This document shows, one piece after another, positions 53,340 to 62,164 of a stretch of DNA of 64,000 nt. The position numbers and the translations under genes are program-made. Every line of letters begins with the position of its first letter. Position 1 is the first letter of the stretch. Origin of the DNA: DASPSM01 sp035687365 (GTDB taxonomy: Bacteria > Planctomycetota > Planctomycetia > Planctomycetales > Planctomycetaceae); assembly GCA_035687365.1 (NCBI GenBank), contig DASRXU010000430.1, forward strand, positions 1 through 64,000, written 5' to 3'. The notes below the pieces were generated by a model. It was not told the DNA's origin and ran no database searches. It saw nothing but the letters and a program-made list of their open reading frames with translations.

Positions 53340-54632
53340 TCAGACAACGCGCGCGACCACAAGCGTGCGATCGTCGCTCGCTGGCAGGCCGGCTGTGTGG
53401 GCTTCGACCTGCTTGCGAACGATTTCGACGATCTCCGCCGGTTCGGCGCCGCAGGCAGCCAGGGCGCGATCCAGTCGCGCCGTGCCAAACATCTCACCCG
53501 CGGGGCTGGAGGCTTCCGTGATGCCGTCGGTGTAGAAGACGATCTGGTCGCCCGGTGCTAACTGTTCAGTGTGTGAGACGAATTCCGGATCGTCGAGCAC
53601 GCCGAGCGGAACTTGCTGGGCACCGTCCAGAGCGGTCACCGTCTGGTTGCCGCAACGACGCATCCGGGGCGGATTGTGGCCGGCCGACGAGTAGGTCAAC
53701 CGCCGCGTCTTCGGGTCGAAGATCCCGTAGAACGCGGTCACAAATGTGCCGTTCACGCCGACATAGTGCGCCATGAGTTTTTGATTGAGGAAGCTCAGCA
53801 TTTGGCTGGGCGGCGCGGGATCGTTGGGATAGTTGTGCACAATGCTGTGCATGACGGCCATCATCACGGCGGCCGGTGTCCCGTGGCCGCTGACGTCGGC
53901 AATCAGGATTCCGAGTAGCCCTTGCCCAAGCGGGATGAAGTCATAGTAGTCGCCGCCCGCCCGCCGGGCCGTCTCGTAGTTGGCGGCCAGATGGAGCGAA
54001 GGGACGTCGGGCAGTTTCGCCGGCAACAGCGAGCGCTGAATGGCGGCCACCGCCTTGAGTTCGCGATCGATTTCTTCGTAGGCCGTCTTCACCTTGTCGG
54101 CCAGCACGAGCGAGTTCGTCGCGCGGCCGAACAGGTTGGCCGTCCAAACGTGCTCGGGAAGCAGCTCGGGGTCGAACGTGCCCGATTCGCGGCGCAGGTG
54201 GACCACCATATTGAGAGCCACTCCCTGATCCAACAGGGGAATGGCAACCAGCGAGGAGAAGCCCTCGAGGTACCGGGCCGCCGGGTCGTCGGGCGACACG
54301 CAGAAATCTTCGATGATCCGTGGCTCGTCACCGTAGATCAGTTCGCTCAAAATGCCCCCGTTCAAAATCGGCAGCTTGTCCGGCTCCTTCCAGGGATTGA
54401 CGCTGTCTTCCCAGGCGGTCGAGCGCGTGATCTTGACCTGGGGAGCCGGCAGATCGCGCCGGCTCAGCGAAATGGACCGATCGATCCGCCGGAACCGCTT
54501 CATGCGTGCCGCGTATTGCTGCACCATCAGTTGCGGATCGGTCTGCTTGCTCATCTCGCGCATCATTTCCATGACCGCGAGTAGCCGTTCTTCCCAATTG
54601 AGGTCGGGTGCTGCCAGGTTTTCGACTCGCAT
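53340..54632 (-). CDS. GAF plus PP2C/SpoIIE-type serine phosphatase (RsbU-like)
   Basis: 430 aa from ATG 54632, which has GGAGAG five bases upstream. A GTG at 54710, overlapping the HtrA stop as GTGA, is the alternative. N-terminal half about 30-190 resembles a GAF sensor (RIIEDFCVSP, FSSLVAIPLLDQGVALNMVVH). The C-terminal PPM phosphatase keeps the metal aspartates: GGDYYDFIPL, IADVSGHGTPAAVMMA, FYTDGITEASS and SDDRTLVV. It would dephosphorylate an anti-sigma-factor antagonist or similar in a partner-switch pathway. No partner genes are visible. It is downstream of, and probably cotranscribed with, the HtrA-like gene. Confidence 0.9.
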   Translation of the reverse strand: MRVENLAAPDLNWEERLLAVMEMMREMSKQTDPQLMVQQYAARMKRFRRIDRSISLSRRDLPAPQVKITRSTAWEDSVNPWKEPDKLPILNGGILSELIYGDEPRIIEDFCVSPDDPAARYLEGFSSLVAIPLLDQGVALNMVVHLRRESGTFDPELLPEHVWTANLFGRATNSLVLADKVKTAYEEIDRELKAVAAIQRSLLPAKLPDVPSLHLAANYETARRAGGDYYDFIPLGQGLLGILIADVSGHGTPAAVMMAVMHSIVHNYPNDPAPPSQMLSFLNQKLMAHYVGVNGTFVTAFYGIFDPKTRRLTYSSAGHNPPRMRRCGNQTVTALDGAQQVPLGVLDDPEFVSHTEQLAPGDQIVFYTDGITEASSPAGEMFGTARLDRALAACGAEPAEIVEIVRKQVEAHTAGLPASDDRTLVVARVV

Positions 54633-54706
54633 CGGACTCTCCGCGAGAGCTTGGATGACCATTTCAGAGGTATGAATTACCGGGTTGCCAGCCCGACGCT
54701 CGCATT

Positions 54707-55792
54707 TCACGACTCACTGTACCGCGGAGCCACATGAATTTTCTCCGCACGTTCGTCTCGAATTACCGTCAGTTCCAGCCCAGCGGTTTCGGGATTCTGC
54801 CCGACAACTGACGATTGCGGCTGCTGTGCCGTTGCGAGCCGACCCGACAACACGCGGTGCAGGTCGTCGACGCCGGTGATGATCCGGTCATTGGCGGCCA
54901 CGATCACATCGTGCGGACGCAGCCCCGCGAGTTCGGCAGGACCACGCGGGAGTACTTCGATGACTTCGACCGCCGTGTCCGACAACAGATCAAGCTCGCG
55001 GACCAAGCGCCGGGCCAACTGAGTAACAGTCACGGTAATTCCCAGCGACAAGCGGCGTACGCGGCCGTGCGACGCCAGCTCTCCGACGATCCACGCGGCC
55101 GTGCTCGAGGGAATCGAAAAGCCGAGCCCTTGCGCCATCGCGATCACGGCCGTGTTGATGCCGACGACTCGCCCGCGCGAGTCGACCAATGGACCACCCG
55201 AGTTCCCCGGGTTAAGCGGGGCCGTATGTTGCACGACGTTTTCAATCAGCCGGCCGTGTTCGCTGCGCATCGCGCGGCCGACGGCGCTCACCACGCCGGT
55301 CGAGACGGTCGAACGAAATCCAAATGGATTGCCCATCGCAATCACCAGCTGGCCGACTTGCAAGGCCTGCGAATCGCCAAAGGTCGCATAAGGCAGATCG
55401 CGGGCGACGAGTCGCAACAGAGCAAGGTCCGTGGACGGATCATCGCCGACGAGATCGGCCGGAATGCGGTCTCCCTCTTCCGTGGTGGCTGTGAACGACT
55501 GCCGTCCGTGGACGACGTGACTATTGGTCACCGCGTATCCGTCCGGCGTGACGAGGAAGCCTGAGCCGCTTCCCCCGCGCGAGTCGCCCCGTGCCGAGAC
55601 GGCGATCACCGCCGGTCCCACGCTTTGAGCGACATTGATCACCGCTTGTGAATAGGCATCGAGCAGGTCGGCATCGCGCGCGGGGGCTTCGCCCGCCGAC
55701 GAGACTTTGGTCGCGGGCGGATTCTGTCCCGGTTCACTCCCGGGCGTCTCACCCGAGCCGGCCAGCAGCGAAAAGATTCGATTGTGCGTCAT
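54707..55792 (-). CDS. HtrA-family serine protease with C-terminal PDZ, no export signal seen
   Basis: 361 aa from ATG 55792 (AAAGGAA upstream). Chymotrypsin-fold S1C protease: NSHVVHG (His92), STDLALLRL (Asp122), LNPGNSGGPLVDSRGRVVGINTA (Ser198), giving a complete triad. One PDZ domain follows (PRGPAELAGLRPHDVIVAANDR). The N-terminus (MTHNRIFSLLAGSGETPGSE) lacks a hydrophobic stretch, unlike DegP/DegS. Either the protein is cytoplasmic or the start lies elsewhere; extension to 55843 does not supply a signal peptide. Likely quality control of misfolded proteins; the phosphatase follows directly. Confidence 0.88.
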   Translation of the reverse strand: MTHNRIFSLLAGSGETPGSEPGQNPPATKVSSAGEAPARDADLLDAYSQAVINVAQSVGPAVIAVSARGDSRGGSGSGFLVTPDGYAVTNSHVVHGRQSFTATTEEGDRIPADLVGDDPSTDLALLRLVARDLPYATFGDSQALQVGQLVIAMGNPFGFRSTVSTGVVSAVGRAMRSEHGRLIENVVQHTAPLNPGNSGGPLVDSRGRVVGINTAVIAMAQGLGFSIPSSTAAWIVGELASHGRVRRLSLGITVTVTQLARRLVRELDLLSDTAVEVIEVLPRGPAELAGLRPHDVIVAANDRIITGVDDLHRVLSGRLATAQQPQSSVVGQNPETAGLELTVIRDERAEKIHVAPRYSES

Positions 55793-55941
55793 GGCAAGTT
55801 CCTTTCCTCGCATTCTGGGCGGAATTGTAGCCACGACACTCAACGGGTTAACGAGGATCAGGCGCCCAGTACGCGCGGACCGTCACGCGAATCGCAACCC
55901 ATTGTGGTGACATAGGTTGCACGCTTCGCATTGCCGGAACA

Positions 55942-55969
55942 CAGTTGGTCCCCCCGCGACGACCAACTG
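55942..55969. promoter_or_regulatory. 9-bp inverted repeat in a divergent intergenic region
   Basis: CAGTTGGTC (55942-55950) and GACCAACTG (55961-55969) form a perfect inverted repeat with a 10-nt spacer, in the 307-bp gap between the HtrA-like gene and the divergent gene at 56100. It could be an operator. In the same gap TATAAT at 56045-56050 may be a -10 for the right-hand gene, and GCGGC-AAAA-GCCGC around 56028-56042 forms a small hairpin. No other gene or repeat is visible. Confidence 0.4.
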
Positions 55970-56099
55970 GACACTGCTTTGACAGGCTTGCTTGAGCCCA
56001 GCCGATGTTAAATCGCGGTCATCCCCGGCGGCAAAAGCCGCGGCTATAATGCCGCGATCTGCCCACTTCTCATCGGCCCCCTAACTGCGGAGAGAGATC

Positions 56100-56669
56100 A
56101 TGAAGAAAGTGATGGCCTGCGCGACCGCGTTCGCATGCGTCGCTGCGTTCACTGTGGCGGCTCGCGCCGCGGACGCCAAATCCGAACATAAGACAATCGC
56201 CAATCCCGAATCGGTCGTCTTCGATGCGGAATCGGCATTCGACTTCCTCAAGTCGATGAACGGAACATGGCAGCGGGTCGGTGGCGGTCACGACTACGGC
56301 GTCAAGTCCCCTATGAGCACGTTTCGCGTCTCCGGCGCGGGAAGCTCGGTCGTGGAAACGATCTTTCCGAACGATCCCAGCGAAATGGTCAGCGTCTACC
56401 ACATGGACGGCAATGATTTGCTCATGACGCATTATTGCGCGCTGCACAACGCGCCCGTGATGAAGTTCCAAAAGACCGACAAGCCGGGCGAAATCAAGTT
56501 CGTGTTCAAAGGCGGCACGAACTTCGACCCCAAGGTCGACATGCACGTCCACGAAGGCTATTTCAAGATCGCCAACGATAAGACCATCAAGTCGACGTTT
56601 GTCGTCTTCACCGACGGCAAGGCCGGCCAGGCGATGAGTTCGACGCTGACGCGCAAGGACGCGAAGTAG
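56100..56669 (+). CDS. Secreted protein of unknown function
   Basis: 189 aa; GGAGAGAG before ATG 56100. Signal peptide ACATAFACVAAFTVAARAAD. The mature part is beta-rich with MNGTWQRVGGGHDYG, VVETIFPNDPSEMVSVYHMDGNDL, LMTHYCALHNAPVMKF, FKGGTNFDPKVDMHVHEG. This suggests a lipocalin-like or small barrel domain with several histidines, but I do not recognise the family. A long inverted repeat follows at 56695-56744. Confidence 0.78.
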   Translation: MKKVMACATAFACVAAFTVAARAADAKSEHKTIANPESVVFDAESAFDFLKSMNGTWQRVGGGHDYGVKSPMSTFRVSGAGSSVVETIFPNDPSEMVSVYHMDGNDLLMTHYCALHNAPVMKFQKTDKPGEIKFVFKGGTNFDPKVDMHVHEGYFKIANDKTIKSTFVVFTDGKAGQAMSSTLTRKDAK

Positions 56670-56694
56670 CCGTACACCGGGCCGATGGCCAAAG

Positions 56695-56744
56695 AACGCA
56701 ACAACGGGAGGGCGAGACGCTGGTCTGGTCCTCCCGCTTGCGTT
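56695..56744. terminator. Long inverted repeat between convergent genes
   Basis: AACGCAACAACGGGAGG (56695-56711) pairs, with a two-base mismatch or bulge, with CCTCCCGCTTGCGTT (56730-56744). It lies between two convergent stops, and its right arm touches the stop codon of the cupin gene. Likely a bidirectional terminator; T tracts are weak. Confidence 0.6.
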
Positions 56745-57108
56745 ATGCAGGGTCTCGATGGACCGTCTGCGGTGAAAAGGCCGGCAGACACACGGCCATG
56801 TATTCCGCTCCGCCGGGTTCCGGCGTGCTATAGCGCACCCATTCACCGGGTCGCGTTACGAGGGCCTGGCCCGCCCGCACGTCGAGAACTCCCGTCTCAT
56901 GCTCAACGTGAACCGCACCGCGCAGCACGACGGTGATTTCCATGAACTCGGGTCTTTGCCCGGGCTCTTTCCATCCCGCCGGCGAAACCATCCGAGCCAC
57001 GCTCACATCAGAATCACGGGTCGCCACGCGGCCGGCGAACTCGGTGATTTGTTTCGGCGGATCACCGGCGGCGGGAATGGCCGCCGGCTTGTCGATGAGA
57101 GTGGGCAT
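56743..57108 (-). CDS. Small cupin protein
   Basis: 121 aa from ATG 57108. Cupin barrel with EFMEITVVLRGAVHVEHETG and GQALVTRPGEWVRYSTPEPG, matching cupin motifs 1 and 2 with one conserved His changed (VEHETG kept, first motif histidines replaced). Starts 11 bp after the stop of the DinB-like gene, so the pair is probably cotranscribed. Metal binding may be weak. Substrate unknown. Confidence 0.8.
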   Translation of the reverse strand: MPTLIDKPAAIPAAGDPPKQITEFAGRVATRDSDVSVARMVSPAGWKEPGQRPEFMEITVVLRGAVHVEHETGVLDVRAGQALVTRPGEWVRYSTPEPGGAEYMAVCLPAFSPQTVHRDPA

Positions 57109-57119
57109 GGTCGATTCGC

Positions 57120-57611
57120 TTAGAACAATGGCGGCTTGCCGAGTTTGCGGCGGACGACGGACCATTGTCCGACATGCATCAGCCAGTGTGCGGGCGACAT
57201 CATTAGCACCGAGGCCACGGTCGGGCAGTAGCTGCGAAACTTCTCCGGGGCCGGCTTGTCGTAGTCGCTCTCGCTCACGGTATCGACCATCTTCAGGGCC
57301 GCGTTCCGAGTCTGCTCATAGACCTTGAGATACTCGTCCTTCGTGCAGAAGTCCTTCGCGTTGTCACTTTCGGCCGTCTCTTTCTTGTGCTTTTCTGCAA
57401 AGCCCGCGGGAAGAGCCGGCGCCTTGCCGGGACAGAGCCCATCGATGAATTGATGATCCGCCGTGATCAAGTGGCCGAGTTGCCAGGCGATGTGATTGGA
57501 CTTCGGGACGGGGCGCACGAGCAGATCCGCATCGGTGAGGCCGTCCAGATAACCCTTGACCAGCATGTCGGGCAAATTGAACGAGGCTTTGATGGCATCG
57601 CGAGCATTCAT
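57120..57611 (-). CDS. DinB/YfiT-like four-helix metal-binding protein
   Basis: 163 aa. Conserved histidines of the DinB superfamily: HIAWQLGHLITADHQ and the C-terminal SPAHWLMHVGQWSVVRRKLGK. The four-helix fold binds a divalent metal; many members are thiol-dependent transferases, others unknown. ATGA overlap with the upstream gene at 57608 shows translation coupling, and the cupin gene follows. Confidence 0.85.
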   Translation of the reverse strand: MNARDAIKASFNLPDMLVKGYLDGLTDADLLVRPVPKSNHIAWQLGHLITADHQFIDGLCPGKAPALPAGFAEKHKKETAESDNAKDFCTKDEYLKVYEQTRNAALKMVDTVSESDYDKPAPEKFRSYCPTVASVLMMSPAHWLMHVGQWSVVRRKLGKPPLF

Positions 57612-59047
57612 CGCTGGGCTCCTTGTTGATCCACGCGAGTGGTCGGGATATTCCGCAGGTGAAATTGCACGGGAGATGGCGTGACCAGCGTGGGGGCCAC
57701 ATACACCAGACGAAAGTCGGCGAGTGCCCCAGTCACGTCGGCGAAATTGTACTCGACGGCGACGCCACCGTCATCCAGCTGCCGCGTGGCGACGAGCGGT
57801 CGCGGGCGTAGCCGGCGTCCGTCTTTCGTTTCGAGCCAGGTTTCGTTGTGGTACATCCACGTCCGATACGACTCGAAGGCCGGCCCGCCCTGATCGTACA
57901 CCGCACTGATCTCGACCTGTGCGTCGCTCGATTTCCCTTGCGTAGGAAATGCGACTTGTCTCAGGCGGACTACGACATCACCTGCGCGCTGGGAGGGCGG
58001 ATCGGGCGCCGCAAGTTGGTCGAACACAAACCGCACCGGGCCGGCCGCCATCTCAACTCCCAGCGATCCGCTGAAGTCAATTTTGGGAGACCAGGTTCGG
58101 CCCGCAGGAAACTCGAAATCCGTCTCGAGCCGCAAGGGCTCCTGGCCCTCGTTCATCGAAAGTTCCAACTTTGCCGCCGGACTGATTGGTCGAAACTCGG
58201 TAACGGCCAGCTCAGCCGCCGAAGTGGGCGCGCCGGCCGGAAGTGGCGGACGTTCCTTCGTCTGAGCGTGCAGTTCGGAACCGGCGATTGCGGCAAACAG
58301 CGGACGCAGCCGAGGCTCTGCTCTCAGACTCCAACTGATCCGCAGCACGTAACCCGTGCGACTCACAACGGGTGGCCGAATGCTCGCGGAGGCCACCGCC
58401 ACGCGAAACGCACCGGCGTCGGCCACGGCCAACGGTCGACCTTCCGAGCGACGATTTGCGTCGACCAGTTCCAACCGCTTTCCCGAGGCAGTTCCGTACG
58501 CTAGGCCGGCAGCCAATGTAACTTCATCGCACGCGCTCCAGAACGTTCGTGAACGAAAATCGACGGCGATCATTCGCGCCAGTGCCCGGCTATCAAGCGC
58601 GTGGGTGTCGAATTCGTTTCCAGTTTGCGACGTGATCTGCGCGAGCACACTTTGCAGGGAATACTTTCCTTTGAGCGTGACCCTCGAAGGAGCAAGTGAC
58701 GCGAGCGCGGCTTCGCGTTGCAGACGCAAGCGAATTTCGTGCAGAGCCTGCCGTGCGGCCGCGCTCGCAATCGCCCGATCTGCTGGCAATAGCGGCAGAA
58801 TCTTGGGACCGAGGGCGAGCAGCGCGTCGCGAGCTGTGGTCCGCTCGCTCGGCGTGTCTGAGTCGAGCTGACCAATCAGCCGTTCGACTTCGCGGATTTT
58901 CTGCGGATCGACGGCAGATCGGTCGGCGGCGCGTGCGGCGCTGATGAGTGCCATCCCCACGAGGCAGAGGCCGAGCGCCAACCAAGCGCGGTGAACACGC
59001 GTTGCACGCATCCGCCATCCGGAATAATCGCTGCAAACGGAACGCAT
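57608..59047 (-). CDS. Exported protein with HEAT-like and STN-like regions, unknown function
   Basis: 479 aa if it starts at ATG 59047 (GGAG seven bases upstream); ATG 59011 (MRATRVHRAW) is an alternative directly before the signal peptide ALGLCLVGMALISAARAAD. Residues about 50-110 have a HEAT-like helix pair (REVERLIGQLDSDTPSERT...RDALLALG). Then KGKYSLQSVLAQITSQTG and KRLELVDA resemble the STN/secretin short N-terminal domain. A beta-rich C-terminal part follows. Lies in a minus-strand operon with the DinB-like and cupin genes (ATGA overlap) and divergent from the metallopeptidase gene at 59248. No family recognised. Confidence 0.72.
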   Translation of the reverse strand: MRSVCSDYSGWRMRATRVHRAWLALGLCLVGMALISAARAADRSAVDPQKIREVERLIGQLDSDTPSERTTARDALLALGPKILPLLPADRAIASAAARQALHEIRLRLQREAALASLAPSRVTLKGKYSLQSVLAQITSQTGNEFDTHALDSRALARMIAVDFRSRTFWSACDEVTLAAGLAYGTASGKRLELVDANRRSEGRPLAVADAGAFRVAVASASIRPPVVSRTGYVLRISWSLRAEPRLRPLFAAIAGSELHAQTKERPPLPAGAPTSAAELAVTEFRPISPAAKLELSMNEGQEPLRLETDFEFPAGRTWSPKIDFSGSLGVEMAAGPVRFVFDQLAAPDPPSQRAGDVVVRLRQVAFPTQGKSSDAQVEISAVYDQGGPAFESYRTWMYHNETWLETKDGRRLRPRPLVATRQLDDGGVAVEYNFADVTGALADFRLVYVAPTLVTPSPVQFHLRNIPTTRVDQQGAQR

Positions 59048-59247
59048 CAGTTGACTCCGCGACGAACCGGACGGTGGGTGCATTTCGAGCTGTTCGTCGC
59101 ATTGCGGCCGCCAATCCAGCCCCCGCTTCAGTTTACGCTGCCTCAGTCGTCGCTGCACAGACGCAACAGTGGCCCAGCGTAAGAACCCCAACCCGTTCGG
59201 AGACCTATATTTTCAGAGGTGATCCTGTCTTAGCGCAAAGGCTATGT

Positions 59248-60501
59248 ATGAGCGAGTTGCGTACTTGGTCCGTCCAGCCTTTTCGACGGCGCGTTTCCAC
59301 GATGACGTGGGCTCGTGCGGCGCTCTGCGCCACCGCTGTTTGGGTCGGACCACAGTGGGCGGCCGCTGCGGCGCCCAAGCTCGTGGAACTGACCCAGGAC
59401 GGCAAACAGTTCGAAGGGAAGGTCGAGGCGAAAAGCCCCAACGCCTGTTGGTTGATGGCACGCGACGGGCAGCTCAGACCATTCGAGCTCAGCCAGGTCG
59501 AATCGGTCCGAACGATCGCTGACCACTTCCACGAATTCACATCGGCGGAACTTCGCGATCAGCTGCGCCGCCAATTGCCCAAGCACTTTCGGATCGAGGG
59601 CAGCGGTCACTTCTTGATTTGTGCCGAGAAGAATAATCGCCGCATCGGCGAGATTTGCGAGGAGACCTACCGCACGTTCCGTCGCTACTTTTCCGTCCGA
59701 GGTTTCAAGATCAGCGAGCCGGAGTTTCCGCTGGTGGTGATCGTGTTTCCCGATCGCGACGCGTTTGTGCGCTACTGCCGCAAAGACAAGATCGAGCCGC
59801 CCGCCGGCCTGCTGGGGTATTACATGCGGCTGACCAATCGCATCGCCCTGTTCGATCAGGATGATGCCGGATTGGCTGCGGCAAGTCCGACGCAGTCGCA
59901 ATCATTGGCCTCGCTCTTCGATCATCGCGACGATGCTCGAACCGGGCTGTCGCTCGGCGACAAGCTGAGCAGCCACGCGTCAAAGCCCGTGCGCTTCGAC
60001 GGCATTGTCGAAGGTGATCTGCACAGCACGATCGTGCATGAGACAACGCACCAGGTCGCGTTCAACACGGGGCTGCACTCGCGGATCGGACAGACGCCCA
60101 AATGGGTGGTCGAGGGCATGGCGACGATGTTTGAGGCCCCGGGAATTCACGATGGACAGAAGAGTGCCGCGTCCCTGACGCGGATCAACCGCAGCCGTTA
60201 TCTCTGGTTCGAGAACTATCTGAAATCTCGCCGCGAGCCCCACTCGTTGAAAGATTTCGTCGCGACCGATGACCTGTACGCTTCGGCCACGCTCGATGCC
60301 TACGCCGAGGGTTGGGCCCTCACGTTCTTCCTCGCCGAGACACGGCACGGGTCGTATGGCCGCTATCTCAAGACCCTCGTGGCCCGCAATCCGCTCTTGG
60401 TGTACAGCGACGACGAACGCGTGGCCGACTTTCGCAAAGCGTTTGGCAACTTGAAGTCGCTCGAAGCCGAGTACGTGCGGTTTTTTGAGAACTTGAAGTA
60501 G
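59248..60501 (+). CDS. DUF1570-type zinc metallopeptidase, exported
   Basis: 417 aa. A long n-region then ARAALCATAVWVGPQWAAAA as signal peptide; a second ATG at 59302 could be the real start. The peptidase motif HETTHQVAF (His264, Glu265, His268) with EGMATMFEAPG downstream is the gluzincin-like pattern of DUF1570. An SH3-like prefix (LTQDGKQFEGKVEAKS, MARDGQLRPFELSQVESV) fits the planctomycete members. Likely periplasmic. No strong ribosome binding site is visible. Confidence 0.82.
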   Translation: MSELRTWSVQPFRRRVSTMTWARAALCATAVWVGPQWAAAAAPKLVELTQDGKQFEGKVEAKSPNACWLMARDGQLRPFELSQVESVRTIADHFHEFTSAELRDQLRRQLPKHFRIEGSGHFLICAEKNNRRIGEICEETYRTFRRYFSVRGFKISEPEFPLVVIVFPDRDAFVRYCRKDKIEPPAGLLGYYMRLTNRIALFDQDDAGLAAASPTQSQSLASLFDHRDDARTGLSLGDKLSSHASKPVRFDGIVEGDLHSTIVHETTHQVAFNTGLHSRIGQTPKWVVEGMATMFEAPGIHDGQKSAASLTRINRSRYLWFENYLKSRREPHSLKDFVATDDLYASATLDAYAEGWALTFFLAETRHGSYGRYLKTLVARNPLLVYSDDERVADFRKAFGNLKSLEAEYVRFFENLK

Positions 60502-60590
60502 CCAGAGCCTTTTCGGAGTGCGAATCACTCGCAAATTGAAGCACCCGCCAGCTTACGCAGGCGGCTCGCCCGGCCAATTTGACTGAGCGG

Positions 60591-61976
60591 TCATGTCAGG
60601 CCGGGGATTGTGTCACCCGTTGCGGCGCCGAGCACATCGCGCGGAATGCCCCGAGCGGCGCGCAGCTCGCCGACGTCCAGCACGGAATGCAGGACCGTCG
60701 CGACCAGATGCGGGATCGTCATCGGCTCAGTCAGCGGCTGCCCGGCGTCGCGGGTCGACTGGCCAATCACCTGGCCCATCTTCAAGCCACCGCCGGCCAA
60801 CAACAGCGGCGCCAGGTTACCCCAATGGTCACGTCCGCCATGAGCGTTGATTCGCGGCGTGCGGCCCATCTCGCCGCAGCAGACGAGCAGGATCTTGTCG
60901 CTCAAGCCTCGCTCAGCCACGTCAGCTAGGAACGTGGAAATCGCGTGGTCGAAAGGCAAGCCGAGATACCGCATCCCCTCTTCCATGCCCGCGTTGTTAA
61001 TGTCGGCGTGCATGTCCCACACGAAATTCGTCGTGACAGTCACAAATCCGCAGCCGCGTTCGCACAGCCGCCTCGCCAACAACATCAACTTCCCGAGGGA
61101 CTTGGCGTTGTCCTCATACAGCAGATGATTGTGCCATTTCGGATCGATGTGATCGGGTCGCATGAGCGGCGCCGTGTCGTAACGGGCGATGGTCGCCGGA
61201 GATTCCTTCGACAAATTGAACGCGTCGGCCACACCGCCGATCACCGTGTCGAACGCTTGCTGGCGCAGACTGTCGACGCCTGCCATCATTCCCGCCGAGT
61301 CGATTGAGCGGCGAATGCGATCCAATCCAGCCAACAAGTGTCGCCGATCGTCGAGCCGAGCCAACGGCAATCCGAGATGCAAGTCCTTCTTCAGTTCGCC
61401 GCCGCCGCTGGGTGCGAAGGGTGAATAGGCGCTCCCCAACGTACCGGTCGCTTCGAAATCGCCGAACGTTTTGAACGGCGGACGCGTCGAAGGGTCGACG
61501 GCCTGTGGATAAACGGCGATGTTGGTCGGCATCCCAGTCGTCGGCCGATTCGTCCCGGCCACGCGCGAATAGAGCGAGCCCAGGTTGGCTCCGCCAGTCG
61601 CTTTGCACACGATGGGCTTGATGTCGTGATTCGCGTCGCCGGTCGTGAACGATCGCACGATCGCCAATTCATGGGCCCGCGCGGCTAACTTCGGAAAGGC
61701 CGACCCGAATGTCACGCCCGGCAGCGATGTCACAATCTCTCCATTCGCGCTGCGAATGCCAGCGGGAGCCGTCATCTTCGGATCGAACGTCTCGATCTGG
61801 CTCGGACCGCCTTGCATGAATACGAAGACGACCGACTTGTCCGTGATCGGCAGTTTCTGACTCGCGGCCGAGACTCGCGCCGAGAGCAATTGCGGCAAAG
61901 TCAGCCCGCCGAGCGCCAAGGTGCCGACTTTGAGAAAGTCGCGCCTCGATGCGGAATTCGAGCCGATCTGCAACAC
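60591..61976 (-). CDS. DUF1501 protein (third copy)
   Basis: 461 aa from a GTG at 61976 (AAAGGA eight bases upstream); a longer reading to 62075 adds an unconserved leader. Tat-like SRRDFLKVGTLALGGLTLPQLL. DUF1501 hallmarks FVFMQGGPSQIETFDPKM, ARRLCERGCGFVTVTTNFVWDMH, CGEMGRTPRINAHGGRDHWG and LLLAGGGLKMG. Unlike the two other copies it has no DUF1549/DUF1553 partner beside it in this window. Convergent with the DUF1570 gene and divergent from the esterase gene. Confidence 0.92.
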   Translation of the reverse strand: MLQIGSNSASRRDFLKVGTLALGGLTLPQLLSARVSAASQKLPITDKSVVFVFMQGGPSQIETFDPKMTAPAGIRSANGEIVTSLPGVTFGSAFPKLAARAHELAIVRSFTTGDANHDIKPIVCKATGGANLGSLYSRVAGTNRPTTGMPTNIAVYPQAVDPSTRPPFKTFGDFEATGTLGSAYSPFAPSGGGELKKDLHLGLPLARLDDRRHLLAGLDRIRRSIDSAGMMAGVDSLRQQAFDTVIGGVADAFNLSKESPATIARYDTAPLMRPDHIDPKWHNHLLYEDNAKSLGKLMLLARRLCERGCGFVTVTTNFVWDMHADINNAGMEEGMRYLGLPFDHAISTFLADVAERGLSDKILLVCCGEMGRTPRINAHGGRDHWGNLAPLLLAGGGLKMGQVIGQSTRDAGQPLTEPMTIPHLVATVLHSVLDVGELRAARGIPRDVLGAATGDTIPGLT

Positions 61977-62164
61977 GGCGCAGATCCTTTGGCGGGCTAG
62001 GGCGGTGGATCGGGAAGGCAGGTGGACTTGAGCATAGAGCACGTGCGCTCTTGCCGCCAGCCCCTGAAAGCACAACCCCTGGAATGCACGCCCCCAGTCT
62101 GCGAAGATGCGGGCGCCTTTCTGAATCCGTCAACCACTTCCGGCCGTTCTACGGAGACTGCACC

